DNA of 34,626 bases from Thermodesulfovibrionia bacterium. GTDB taxonomy: Bacteria > Nitrospirota > Thermodesulfovibrionia > UBA6902. The number at the start of each line of letters is the position of its first letter. The first letter of the stretch is position 1. Location: the NCBI GenBank assembly GCA_947259645.1, contig CAMYND010000024.1, positions 1 through 34,626 of the forward strand, written 5' to 3'. Shown one piece after another: positions 8,091 to 16,324 of the stretch. The notes under the pieces are model-generated. The model had not been told where the DNA came from, searched no databases, and saw only the letters and a list, made by a program, of their open reading frames with translations. A program made the position numbers and the translations under genes.

Positions 8091-9287
8091 ATGAAAAGTA
8101 ATAACTCCTCTCATGACCATCCCGGGATAGTTCACGAGTGCATTGAGCGCTCTGTTGAGCTCCTGAAGAATAATTCCGGAGCTCACGGAATACATGCCGC
8201 GTCACGCTCAAAAAAAGCTGAAGGAAGAAATTACGCAAGTGTCTTTGGCAGGGATGCCGCAATCTGCTCTTTTGGAATGATTGCTTCAGGCGACTCAGGG
8301 TTAATCAGGAGCGCGAGGGACAGTTTACTGACCCTTGCAAAATACCAGGCCCCGAACGGGCAGATACCAAAGTATGTCAAACCTGAAATCGAGGAGGCAG
8401 ATTTCTGGTATGCCGGATGTATTGACGCAACATTATGGTGGCTGATTGCCGTTGATTTTTATGATCGCTCTTTCCCTGATAAAAAGTTTAAAAGGCGCCT
8501 TGAGAAAAAAATAGACCTTGCCGTTTACTGGCTACGCTGCCAGGAGCATCAGAGCCTCTACCTTCTTCAGCAGAATGAGGCGAGCGACTGGGCTGACATC
8601 ATGCCCAGATCAGGGTTTGTGCTCTACAGCAACGCACTGTGGTACCACGTTAAAAAAATCTATGATATCCCTCACCTGAAGAAGACACGTCAATATTTCA
8701 GGTATATTTTCTACCCTTTTGACAAGCCGGCCACTGACAACCGGCGGGCCCGTATTCTCGCGCACTATGTAAGGCAAACTGAAAAAATAAACATGTTCTA
8801 CCTGAGCTTTGTTAACCTCTCGTTCTGGGGGACTGATATCGATGTGTACGGCAATATCTTGAGCATGCTCCTGGGCCTTTCACCGGATGTAAAATCAACA
8901 GCGCGGGTCAATGAGCTTATCTCACTGAAAGCACAGGAGCCGCATCCTGTAAAATCTGTCGTCTTTCCAATCCGGCAAAACAGTCAACTCTGGCGCACCT
9001 ACATGGAACGTCATGAGCAGAATTATCCATATCAATACCACAACGGCGGAATATGGCCCTATGTTTCCGGATTCTGGATAGTACTTCTCTGCCGGCTCAA
9101 CAAAAATAAGCTTGCCATGAAGGAGCTTGAGAGATACGCCCAGGTAAACAGCATAAATAACTGGGAGTTCAATGAATGGTTTCACGGGAAAACCGGCAAG
9201 CCAATGGGCATGGCCGGTCAGTCCTGGAACGCTGCGATGTTTTTATTTGCTTATCATTACCTGAACGGCCGTATTAAAATCTTTTAA
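8091..9287 (+). CDS. (alpha/alpha)6-barrel glycoside hydrolase, GH100 / amylo-alpha-1,6-glucosidase-like
   Basis: Soluble 398-aa protein without signal peptide. Motifs resemble the alkaline invertase/glycogen-debranching superfamily: VFGRDAAI (51-58), CIDATLWW (110-117) and SDWADIMPRSG (165-175), where an Asp probably acts as acid. YHNGGIWP (316-323) and WEFNEW (358-363) follow, with E362 a candidate base, and then AGQSWNAAMFLFAY near the C-terminus. YHNGG-WP followed by a Trp/Glu motif and the terminal S-W motif is the typical order in GH100. The exact substrate is not deducible; sucrose, an alpha-1,6-glucan or a small glucoside such as glucosylglycerate are options. The start is uncertain: the ATG at 8091 has GGGG directly against it, and the in-frame TTG at 8055 has no Shine-Dalgarno sequence. 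Confidence 0.75.
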   Translation: MKSNNSSHDHPGIVHECIERSVELLKNNSGAHGIHAASRSKKAEGRNYASVFGRDAAICSFGMIASGDSGLIRSARDSLLTLAKYQAPNGQIPKYVKPEIEEADFWYAGCIDATLWWLIAVDFYDRSFPDKKFKRRLEKKIDLAVYWLRCQEHQSLYLLQQNEASDWADIMPRSGFVLYSNALWYHVKKIYDIPHLKKTRQYFRYIFYPFDKPATDNRRARILAHYVRQTEKINMFYLSFVNLSFWGTDIDVYGNILSMLLGLSPDVKSTARVNELISLKAQEPHPVKSVVFPIRQNSQLWRTYMERHEQNYPYQYHNGGIWPYVSGFWIVLLCRLNKNKLAMKELERYAQVNSINNWEFNEWFHGKTGKPMGMAGQSWNAAMFLFAYHYLNGRIKIF

Positions 9288-9390
9288 TCAAACGCTGCCA
9301 GGTAATGCAGACAGCAAGAAAGCGATACTCGCATCATTGCTTATAGAAGGGCCCTGTGGTAAGGTATTTTGAGGGTCAGACCAGCCTCAT

Positions 9391-9416
9391 GAGCAACACG
9401 GAAAATTGCTCTTTTT
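9391..9416 (+). terminator. Possible weak terminator after the glycosidase gene
   Basis: GAGCAA (9391-9396) and TTGCTC (9406-9411) form a 6-bp stem with a 9-nt loop, followed by TTTTTC. The stem is weak, and it lies about 100 bp after the glycosidase stop and 55 bp before the stress protein ATG. The rest of 9288-9470 holds nothing recognisable. Confidence 0.3.
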
Positions 9417-9470
9417 CTGAAATAAATGCATGTTCTATCATGCACAAATCTTAGAATTGAAGGAGGACAT

Positions 9471-9920
9471 ATGATAACAAAGATTCTCGTTGCCATTGAT
9501 GGATCCAAAATCTCACAAAAAATTGTTAAATACTCAATCGATCTCGCAAAGCAGACCGGTGCATCCATTGTCCTGCTCACTGTTATTGATGACAGCGGCC
9601 TTATTTCCCAGTCTGTGCCGGCCAATCTTTCACCCTCGAAAGTTATAGAACCGTTATCCCATTATTTAAATCGAGCTGCTGAAAAGTTTATTAACCAGGC
9701 AAAAAGTCTCTGCTCAAAAAGCAAAATCTCCTGTGAAAGCCGTATTCGACAGGGGCATCCGGTTAAAGAAATATTACTGGAAGCCAGGAAGTCTAAAGTG
9801 GATATCATCGTGCTTGGATCGCTCGGGAAAAGCGCCCTGGAGTCAGCTGTTCTCGGAAGCGTTACCTATGGGGTGATGCATAATAATACTAAATACCCGG
9901 TGCTTGTAATAAGAAAATAA
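9471..9920 (+). CDS. Universal stress protein, single UspA domain
   Basis: Cytoplasmic 149-aa UspA-family protein. The N-terminal strand ITKILVAIDGS and the ATP-binding signature near the C-terminus (GSLGKSALESAVLGS, fitting G-2x-G-9x-G-S) are intact, so this member probably binds ATP. The ATG at 9471 is chosen because AGGAGG lies just upstream and the family fold begins there; an ATG at 9426 only adds an unrelated leader. It stands alone between the glycosidase and a convergent MscS gene. It is one of three proteins here with Usp domains, together carrying four domains (others at 21825 and fused to the permease at 32802). Its partner or stress signal is unknown. Confidence 0.93.
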   Translation: MITKILVAIDGSKISQKIVKYSIDLAKQTGASIVLLTVIDDSGLISQSVPANLSPSKVIEPLSHYLNRAAEKFINQAKSLCSKSKISCESRIRQGHPVKEILLEARKSKVDIIVLGSLGKSALESAVLGSVTYGVMHNNTKYPVLVIRK

Positions 9921-9948
9921 GAGGTGTATCCTGTCCTCTGCTGTCAAG

Positions 9949-9992
9949 GCCGGGATCCAGCACCTGTCTGCTCTCGTGCCCGGCTTCTTTTC
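9949..9992. terminator. Terminator hairpin between convergent genes
   Basis: GCCGGG (9949-9954) pairs with CCCGGC (9979-9984) across a 24-nt loop and is followed by TTCTTTTC on the plus strand. It sits between the stress protein gene and the oppositely oriented MscS gene. The stem is G/C-rich but the loop is long. Confidence 0.5.
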
Positions 9993-10028
9993 AAATGAAA
10001 TCCCAATGGATCATGATTTTAAAATACC

Positions 10029-10946
10029 CTAGGCATTTGAATCCTTCGGCCCGGGAGGTTTGTTGCTGTCATCCTGAGACTGCAAAGGGACAGGCAAAGG
10101 CGAGCGAATATGAAGGTCTCTCTGGGGAAAAGGAATTTCCACTCCTGTTTCCCTGAATTTCCGGACAATTGCGCAGTTAATGTCTGAACGAATGCGGTAA
10201 TAGTCTTCGGGGTCACGAATCCAGACGCCAAGAAACATGTTCCATGATGAGTCCCCGAACTCACGCAGCCGTACAACAGGCGCGGGGCTTTTCAGCACAT
10301 CTTTGTTTTCGTTAGCGACATCGTTGAGGGCATTCAGTACAGTGTCAAGATTTGAGGCGTATGAGACCCCTACGGTGATATCCACACGGACTTTTTTATC
10401 ACCATGAGACCAGTTGATGACCTGGGCCGACACGAATTCAGAGTTGGGAACGATAATTGATATATTACTGAGGGACCTGATTATGGTTGATCTCATTTTA
10501 ATTTCCACAACATCTCCTTCTGTAGCCCCGACAGTTACCCGATCCCCTATCTTTATGGGACGCTCAAAAAGGAGGATCAAGCCGGATATAAAATTCGAGG
10601 TAATGTTCTGAAGGCCAAAACCTATACCGACTGACAGGAAACCGAAAACAACAACAAGCCCGCTGAAATCAATCCCAATAAACTGGAAGGAAAAAGCCGC
10701 GCTCGCCACAAGAAACGCGTAATAAAAGACGCGGGATGCATTGTATATAATGCTCTCTTCAAGATGTAAGCGGGGAAGGACCCTTGAGCGGAGCAGTCGT
10801 GTGAGATAGCCGGATAAAATCATAAGGAAGGTGAATGTCGCGAAAAAAATGACTAACGACATTATAGTAACCGGTGTCTGGTTCAGCGTGAAGAGCCTGA
10901 ACTGCATCAGTCCCTTTATCATCTGAAGAATATCATCAATTTGCAC
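10029..10946 (-). CDS. MscS-family mechanosensitive channel
   Basis: Inner-membrane channel, 305 aa. Hydrophobic segments are at about 26-48, 70-90 and 94-126. The third contains the pore-helix pattern VVVFGFLSVGIGFGLQNI, then FERPIKIGDRVTV marks the entry into the MscS beta domain (about 127-185). The alpha/beta C-terminal domain follows (FRETGVEIPFPQRDLHI near 265-281) with a polar tail rich in Pro, Asp and Asn. These are the full MscS elements, so it should open under membrane tension and release solutes on hypo-osmotic shock. A GGGAGGAG ribosome site precedes the ATG. The exported EF-hand gene lies 128 bp upstream on the same strand. This is the first of three MscS-related genes in the window. 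Confidence 0.92.
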   Translation of the reverse strand: MQIDDILQMIKGLMQFRLFTLNQTPVTIMSLVIFFATFTFLMILSGYLTRLLRSRVLPRLHLEESIIYNASRVFYYAFLVASAAFSFQFIGIDFSGLVVVFGFLSVGIGFGLQNITSNFISGLILLFERPIKIGDRVTVGATEGDVVEIKMRSTIIRSLSNISIIVPNSEFVSAQVINWSHGDKKVRVDITVGVSYASNLDTVLNALNDVANENKDVLKSPAPVVRLREFGDSSWNMFLGVWIRDPEDYYRIRSDINCAIVRKFRETGVEIPFPQRDLHIRSPLPVPLQSQDDSNKPPGPKDSNA

Positions 10947-10977
10947 ACTACTCCTCCCTATAAAGACTTAGAGTAAT

Positions 10978-11016
10978 CTGCCTGGCGGCTGTGATTACGA
11001 AAGGCTGCCAGGGCAG
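10978..11016. repeat. Imperfect stem-loop between EF-hand and MscS genes
   Basis: CTGCCTGGCGGC (10978-10989) pairs with GCTGCCAGGGCAG (11004-11016) with one bulge and a G-T pair. A smaller perfect hairpin GCTGCC-AG-GGCAGC is nested at 11004-11017. No T-run follows on the minus strand. It may attenuate read-through from the EF-hand gene or structure the MscS leader. Confidence 0.4.
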
Positions 11017-11074
11017 CAGAGACTATCAGTATCCCGTTTCCTAATACTTAAAAAAAGGAAGGGAGCTGATTATC

Positions 11075-11524
11075 TTAAAACCTGATCGTCAGCATTTTAA
11101 ACAGGGGCCGGACAGTAATTTCATCCGGAGAAAGGCTGTTACTGCCGTCCTTGTCAAGGCCTATGAATGCTTTTTCTAAATTTGAATGTTTCTCCGCATA
11201 ATCTGAGAATTCAAAAAAAGTGATTCTTTTATCTTTGTCTCTATCGATTCGTTGAAACAGTTCCTGGTGTTTTTCCGTTTCTAACACGCCATCAATGCTC
11301 AGCCACTCTTCGTTAGACACCGCGTTGTTATTGTTATTATCAATTTCTTCAAAGACATACTCTTTCATGTCTTTCGAAAATTCCTTCTTGTTAATTTTTC
11401 CATCCGCATTTTCATCAATACTTTTAAATAACTCATGTACAGCATCGCTTTTAGAAACGCCCGCAGATAACAATAGCAGAGCCGCAATAAAAACTATCCA
11501 CATGTATTGAATTCGTCCTTTCAT
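11075..11524 (-). CDS. Exported calcium-binding protein with four EF-hand loops
   Basis: 149-aa protein with an N-terminal signal peptide or anchor (hydrophobic about residues 8-22, GVSKSDA thereafter) and four 12-residue EF-hand loops. Loop 1 is D37-E48 (DENADGKINKKE), loop 2 D62-E73 (DNNNNNAVSNEE), loop 3 D94-E105 (DRDKDKRITFFE) and loop 4 D124-E135 (DKDGSNSLSPDE). Loops 1 and 4 are closest to canonical; loops 2 and 3 lack the usual Gly at position 6, so their Ca2+ affinity may be reduced. It probably acts in the periplasm as a Ca2+ sensor or buffer. GAGG lies 8 nt before the ATG. The nearest co-oriented gene is MscS, 128 bp downstream. No enzymatic domain is present. Confidence 0.88.
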   Translation of the reverse strand: MKGRIQYMWIVFIAALLLLSAGVSKSDAVHELFKSIDENADGKINKKEFSKDMKEYVFEEIDNNNNNAVSNEEWLSIDGVLETEKHQELFQRIDRDKDKRITFFEFSDYAEKHSNLEKAFIGLDKDGSNSLSPDEITVRPLFKMLTIRF

Positions 11525-11553
11525 TCAATCCTCACGATTCAGTTTATGAGTAA

Positions 11554-11562
11554 ATAATACCA
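11554..11562 (-). promoter_or_regulatory. Extended -10 promoter for the EF-hand gene
   Basis: On the minus strand TGG-TATTAT is an extended -10 element about 30 bp before the ATG. No good -35 is visible, which extended -10 promoters tolerate. The rest of 11525-11807 shows no gene. Confidence 0.4.
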
Positions 11563-11807
11563 CATTACTTGCGGCATTTATCAGGGCAATTCATATAAGA
11601 TAACAAAAGATGCAACCCGACTCAATTGCCGGTTCAGCATTTTTCTGTTACAATTAATCGAGTCTTCAGATGCTATTTTTTATCAATCAGTAGCGGAGAA
11701 ATATAGTTTTCTGGATTGAGTGAGGCTGTGCGAGCAGGGTGGTCGAACTCGTATAGAAGTAGAGTGGCAATATTGACGTCGTTTTAATGACAAATGAGGG
11801 TTTATTG

Positions 11808-13652
11808 ATGGATCTTCCCGCGCCTCCCAATTTACATGCAATGGCAGTGATTGTTGTCACAGTTCTTGCGCTTATTTTATTTACTCGCAAAAAAATACCG
11901 CTCGAATCATCCAGTTTCATGGTTCTTATTGGTCTGGCCGTGGGGTTTGAGCTTTTTCCTTTCCAGTCAGAGGGTAAAGCCTTACGCGCCGTGGATTTTT
12001 TCCATGGGTTCGGGCATGAGGCGCTGGTTGCAGTATGTGCCCTGATGATAGCCGGTCAGGGTATTTCACGGACCGGGGCACTTGAACCCGTGGTCAGGGC
12101 ATTAGTCCGCTTATGGAAGATCAGTCCCGGTTTGTCCCTGTTGTTAACGCTCCTTATCAGTGCCTTTATCAGTGCTTTTATCAACAATGTTCCTGTTGTC
12201 GTGCTGTTTCTTCCTATCCTGATAAGTATCTCAATCAAAACCGATACGAAGGCCTCGTCGGTTCTAATGCCCATGGGGTTCGCTACCCTGCTGGGCGGTA
12301 CCTGCACCACTATTGGCACGTCCACAAACCTGCTCGTCGTCTCTGTTGCTGCGGAAATGGGTTTGAAACGGCTTGAGATGTTTGATTTTCTGGTGCCTGC
12401 AGTAGTGGCCGGGAGCGTTGGGATTACCTATCTCTGGCTTGTGGCGCCCCGCATTATTCCCGACAGGAAACTGGCTTTGACGGACACGTCTCCACGGGTG
12501 TTCACTGCCCATCTGGAGATATTGGAAGGGAGCCCTGTTGAGGGGAAAACGCTTAGTGAGGCCCGAAAGAAAGTTGACGGTGCCATGAAGGTCTCGAGTA
12601 TCGAGCGGGGCCCCAACAACTTCATGATTCCATTGCCCAGCGTGGTGCTTAAGGCCGGCGATCACCTCATTGTGCGTGATACTCCCGATCACCTCAAAGA
12701 GTTCGAAAAAGTGCTTGAGGGAACGCTCTATCAGGATGATGAGAGAGGGGAGAATCCAATTAATGATGAACACCCTCTTAAAGCCGAGGACCAACAGATC
12801 GCGGAAATTGTAGTCATAGAGGGATCGTTTCTTCATGGCAATACTATCAGAAATTTACGATTCTTAGACCGTTATGGAATTATTATTCTGGCCATCAGCA
12901 GGGCCGGAAAGCAACTGGAAAAAGTATACAATGAAATCGGCGATATCCGGCTGATGTCTGGTGACATCCTTCTGGTTCAGGGACCCACGGAACAGGTTGC
13001 CGGTCTCAAAAAGGAAAAGGACTTCCTGGTGCTTGATGCCACCACAGATCTGCCCATCTCCAAAAAGGCCCCGATAGCGCTGATCATTATGTCAGGGATC
13101 GTGGTAACGGCAGCCCTGGGGATACTCCCGATTGCTGTCAGTGCGTCATTCGGTGCACTTTTAATGATTCTCTTCGGATGTCTCGGGTGGAAAGATGCCA
13201 CAAGTGCTCTCAGTGTGCAGGTCATCCTGATAGTAGTCGCCAGTCTTGCCCTTGGGGTTGCATTGCTGAAAACCGGGGGGGCGGATTATCTTGCTCAGCT
13301 TTTTATGTCCCTGGTCGGTAGTAATTCACCAACCTTTGTAATCAGCGGGCTTATCCTTGTGATGGGAATCCTCACCAACATTGTCTCAAACAACGCTGCA
13401 GCGGTTATCGGCACCCCTATTGCCATTTCCATTGCCGCTCAAATGGGGCAACCTGCCGAGCCGTTTGTGCTTGCCGTATTATTTGGCGCGAATCTGAGTT
13501 ATGCAACCCCCATGGCCTACAAAACAAATCTGCTCATCATGAATGCAGGGGAATACACCTTCAACGATTTCCTTAAGGTCGGGATTCCACTGGTTTTAAT
13601 ATTGTGGTTGTCATATTCCTGGCTGCTTCCGACTATGTACGGTATAGAATAA
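11808..13652 (+). CDS. SLC13/DASS-family anion permease with two RCK_C domains
   Basis: 614-aa inner-membrane carrier of the SLC13 (Na+/sulfate, phosphate or dicarboxylate) family. Two membrane halves carry the inverted-repeat signatures: FINNVPVVV and GTSTNLLV in the first, IVSNNAAAV and YKTNLLIM in the second. Between them, residues about 232-304 and 330-405 form two RCK_C (TrkA-C) domains, with VEGKTLSEA and LHGNTIRNL as domain starts. RCK_C domains bind small ligands, so transport may be allosterically gated. This architecture is common among bacterial SLC13 proteins annotated as sulfate permeases, but the substrate cannot be read from sequence. The ATG at 11808 is preferred over 11787 because GAGGG lies 7 nt upstream. 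It appears monocistronic. Confidence 0.9.
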   Translation: MDLPAPPNLHAMAVIVVTVLALILFTRKKIPLESSSFMVLIGLAVGFELFPFQSEGKALRAVDFFHGFGHEALVAVCALMIAGQGISRTGALEPVVRALVRLWKISPGLSLLLTLLISAFISAFINNVPVVVLFLPILISISIKTDTKASSVLMPMGFATLLGGTCTTIGTSTNLLVVSVAAEMGLKRLEMFDFLVPAVVAGSVGITYLWLVAPRIIPDRKLALTDTSPRVFTAHLEILEGSPVEGKTLSEARKKVDGAMKVSSIERGPNNFMIPLPSVVLKAGDHLIVRDTPDHLKEFEKVLEGTLYQDDERGENPINDEHPLKAEDQQIAEIVVIEGSFLHGNTIRNLRFLDRYGIIILAISRAGKQLEKVYNEIGDIRLMSGDILLVQGPTEQVAGLKKEKDFLVLDATTDLPISKKAPIALIIMSGIVVTAALGILPIAVSASFGALLMILFGCLGWKDATSALSVQVILIVVASLALGVALLKTGGADYLAQLFMSLVGSNSPTFVISGLILVMGILTNIVSNNAAAVIGTPIAISIAAQMGQPAEPFVLAVLFGANLSYATPMAYKTNLLIMNAGEYTFNDFLKVGIPLVLILWLSYSWLLPTMYGIE

Positions 13653-13660
13653 ATCTCTCT

Positions 13661-13709
13661 CAGCTCTCAGCTCTCAGCAATCAGCAATCAGCTTTCAGCT
13701 TTCAGCTCA
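13661..13709 (+). repeat. Heptameric tandem repeat CAGCNNN, seven units
   Basis: Seven consecutive 7-bp units begin 9 bp after the permease stop: CAGCTCT twice, CAGCAAT twice, CAGCTTT twice and CAGCTCA once. CAGC is invariant while the last three bases change in pairs. It lies outside any gene. Confidence 0.9.
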
Positions 13710-13715
13710 AGAAAA

Positions 13716-13725
13716 GATAATTATC
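13716..13725. repeat. Palindrome GATAATTATC upstream of the phosphoketolase promoter
   Basis: A perfect 10-bp palindrome with a related half (AGATAATTA) 17 bp further on. It lies about 60 bp upstream of the phosphoketolase -35 and could be an operator, but no regulator is identified. Confidence 0.3.
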
Positions 13726-13777
13726 GAACTCAGAGATAATTAGTATTTATTATGAGAGAATGAGCATGATAAAAAGC

Positions 13778-13806
13778 TTGACTATCACCTGAAAACAGTA
13801 TATAAG
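13778..13806 (+). promoter_or_regulatory. Sigma-70-like promoter for phosphoketolase
   Basis: TTGACT (13778-13783), exactly 17 bp, then TATAAG (13801-13806); each box matches five of six consensus positions. Transcription would start near 13813, giving a leader of about 45 nt. Confidence 0.65.
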
Positions 13807-13856
13807 TTTATGTATTCAATACTATTTCAAATATATTTTCCATTATGGAGGGAATG

Positions 13857-16226
13857 ATGGCGGTTGCTTTGACAAATGAAGAATCAAAAAACATAAATGC
13901 CTACTGGCGAGCTGCCAACTATCTTTCAGTAGGTCAAATTTATCTATTCGCAAATCCTTTATTGAAGGAACCTCTGAAGCTGGAGCATGTGAAGCCGAGA
14001 CTGCTCGGCCACTGGGGAACAACTCCGGGACTTAATTTTATCTATGTGCATCTCAATCGCGTTATAAAGAAAAATGACCTGAATATGATATATATATGCG
14101 GTCCCGGACACGGGGGGCCCGGTATGGTGGCCAATACATATCTTGAAGGCACGTACAGCGAAGTATATCCGAACATTTCTCAGGACGAAGACGGGATGAG
14201 AAGACTGTTCAGGCAGTTCTCTTTTCCAGGCGGAATACCGAGCCACGCGGCCCCTGAAACTCCCGGCTCCATCCATGAAGGAGGAGAGCTTGGCTACGCG
14301 GTTTCACATGCCTATGGAGCGGCCTTTGACAATCCTGATTTGATTGTCGCATGCGTAGTCGGTGACGGCGAAGCTGAGACCGGTCCTCTTGCCGCCTCGT
14401 GGCATTCCAACAAATTTCTTAATCCGATACACGACGGAGCGGTACTGCCAATTCTTCATCTGAACGGCTACAAGATTGCCAATCCGACACTGCTTGCGAG
14501 GATAAGCAGAAAAGAGATTGAAAATCTTTTTACGGGATATGGCTATAAGCCATATTTTGTCGAAGGTTCAGAGCCTGATACAATGCATCAGTTAATGGCG
14601 AAAACAATGGATAAAATAATCAGTGAGATCCGGTCAATACAGAAAAAAGCGAGAAAAAACGGAAACACGAAACGCCCTCAATGGCCTATGATAATTTTAC
14701 GCACCCCAAAAGGCTGGACCGGCCCTAAGGAAGTGGACGGCAAAAAGACTGAAGACTTCTGGAGGTCTCACCAGGTGCCTTTCTCCGAGATGGTGGACAG
14801 GCCTGACCACGTAGCGCTTCTTGAGGACTGGATGAAGAGTTATAAGCCTGAAGAGTTATTTGATGAAAACGGTACGTTTAAAAAGAAACTGGCAGAGCTT
14901 GCACCAAAGCATAACTACCGCATGGGCGCCAATCCGCACGCTAACGGCGGTGTACTCATGAAGAACCTGAAGATGCCTGATTTCCGCGATTATGCCGTAA
15001 AAGTAGAAAAACCGGGGCAGGCCATTGGAGAAGCAACGAGAGTTCTCGGCAACTTTTTGCGGGATGTTATGAAACTTAATATGAAGAGCCATAATTTCCG
15101 GGTCTTCGGTCCTGATGAAACCGCTTCTAACCGCCTTGGCGCCCTGTTCGAAGTAACCGGAAAAACATGGATGGATGAAACTATTCCCGAAGATGATAAT
15201 CTTTCTCCTGACGGACGCGTCATGGAAATACTCAGCGAGCATACCTGTCAGGGATGGCTTGAGGGATATCTGCTGACAGGCCGTCACGGCTTCTTTTCCT
15301 GCTATGAGGCATTTATTCACATTATTGACTCGATGTTTAACCAACATGCAAAATGGCTTAAAATCACAAGTGATGAGATCCCCTGGAGAAGGCCGATCGC
15401 TTCCTTAAATTATCTGCTGACCTCCCATGTATGGAGGCAGGACCATAACGGCTTCAGCCACCAGGACCCCGGATTTATCGATCACGTCGTAAATAAAAAG
15501 GCTGAGGTTATCCGTGTATATCTTCCTCCAGACGCGAATACACTTCTTTGTGTCAGCGACCATTGCCTTCGAAGCCGGGATTACGTAAATGTAATTGTTG
15601 CAGGTAAACAGCCGGCACTACAATATCTGAGTATGGATGAGGCTATAAAACATTGTAATGCCGGTGTCAGCATATGGGAATGGGCAAGTAATGACAAAGG
15701 TGCAGAGCCGGATGTTGTCATGGCATGCGCCGGAGACATTCCTACTCTTGAGACACTCGCGGCTGTAGAGATACTGCGGGAACAGGCCCCTGATTTAAAA
15801 ATACGGGTAGTAAATATTGTAAACCTGATGAAACTGCAACCACAAAACGAGCACCCCCACGGCCTCTCAGACAAGGAATTTGATACGGTTTTCACAACTG
15901 ATAAGCCGATCATTTTTGCTTTTCACGGGTATCCCTGGCTTATACACCGCCTCACATATCGCAGGACTAACCACCGGAACCTTCATGTAAGAGGCTATAA
16001 GGAGGAAGGCACGACAACTACTCCTTTTGATATGTGTGTGCTCAATGATATTGACCGCTTCGACCTTGTAGCCGACGTTATAGACCGCGTTCCCACGTTG
16101 GGTTATCATGCCGCATATATCAAACAATACGTGCGTGACAAACTGATCGATCATGAGGAATATATCAAAAAATATGGTCAGGACATGTCTGAGATCAGTG
16201 AATGGAAATGGGGGGGGACTGATTGA
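13857..16226 (+). CDS. xfp: Phosphoketolase (xylulose 5-phosphate / fructose 6-phosphate)
   Basis: Thiamine-diphosphate enzyme of 789 aa that cleaves xylulose 5-phosphate (and often fructose 6-phosphate) with phosphate to acetyl phosphate plus glyceraldehyde 3-phosphate or erythrose 4-phosphate. Family signatures are intact: GPGHGGPG (82-89), [13 protein letters not shown], the diphosphate-binding VGDGEAETG (168-176), the phosphate-contact region [11 protein letters not shown], and [17 protein letters not shown] in the C-terminal half. Length fits the family (about 790-830 aa). Of ATGs at 13845, 13854 and 13857 the last is preferred because GGAGGG at 13847-13852 serves it with normal spacing. 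Acetate kinase, which consumes its product, is encoded convergently 97 bp away. Whether it prefers the five- or six-carbon substrate cannot be read here. Confidence 0.97.
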   Translation: MAVALTNEESKNINAYWRAANYLSVGQIYLFANPLLKEPLKLEHVKPRLLGHWGTTPGLNFIYVHLNRVIKKNDLNMIYICGPGHGGPGMVANTYLEGTYSEVYPNISQDEDGMRRLFRQFSFPGGIPSHAAPETPGSIHEGGELGYAVSHAYGAAFDNPDLIVACVVGDGEAETGPLAASWHSNKFLNPIHDGAVLPILHLNGYKIANPTLLARISRKEIENLFTGYGYKPYFVEGSEPDTMHQLMAKTMDKIISEIRSIQKKARKNGNTKRPQWPMIILRTPKGWTGPKEVDGKKTEDFWRSHQVPFSEMVDRPDHVALLEDWMKSYKPEELFDENGTFKKKLAELAPKHNYRMGANPHANGGVLMKNLKMPDFRDYAVKVEKPGQAIGEATRVLGNFLRDVMKLNMKSHNFRVFGPDETASNRLGALFEVTGKTWMDETIPEDDNLSPDGRVMEILSEHTCQGWLEGYLLTGRHGFFSCYEAFIHIIDSMFNQHAKWLKITSDEIPWRRPIASLNYLLTSHVWRQDHNGFSHQDPGFIDHVVNKKAEVIRVYLPPDANTLLCVSDHCLRSRDYVNVIVAGKQPALQYLSMDEAIKHCNAGVSIWEWASNDKGAEPDVVMACAGDIPTLETLAAVEILREQAPDLKIRVVNIVNLMKLQPQNEHPHGLSDKEFDTVFTTDKPIIFAFHGYPWLIHRLTYRRTNHRNLHVRGYKEEGTTTTPFDMCVLNDIDRFDLVADVIDRVPTLGYHAAYIKQYVRDKLIDHEEYIKKYGQDMSEISEWKWGGTD

Positions 16227-16235
16227 TCATTTGCA

Positions 16236-16257
16236 GGGGCACGCAGCCGCGTGCCCT
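16236..16257. terminator. GC-rich hairpin after phosphoketolase
   Basis: GGGCACGC (16237-16244) and GCGTGCCC (16249-16256) form a perfect 8-bp stem with a 4-nt loop, extended by one G-T pair. No T-run follows. It lies 10 bp after the phosphoketolase stop and may protect the 3' end or terminate with a factor. Confidence 0.5.
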
Positions 16258-16299
16258 GGACACAGCCAATAATATCGCACAGTTATGAGCGAGGCAACA

Positions 16300-16324
16300 A
16301 GGGGCGAGGCAACGCCTGGCCCCT
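16300..16324. repeat. REP-like palindrome overlapping the acetate kinase stop codon
   Basis: AGGGGC-G-AGGC, loop AAC, GCCT-G-GCCCCT: ten paired positions with one central G-G mismatch. The right arm overlaps the ackA stop codon at 16323-16325. A partial copy, GCGAGGCAAC, precedes it at 16289-16298. The form resembles repetitive extragenic palindromes at convergent gene ends. Confidence 0.55.

Noticed and set aside
12264-12836. 190-codon minus-strand open frame inside the SLC13 gene
   Set aside because: Antisense shadow of conserved permease sequence, low-complexity basic translation, no ribosome site.
13661-13709. Heptamer array as a CRISPR
   Set aside because: Units of 7 bp with no spacers and no cas genes nearby.
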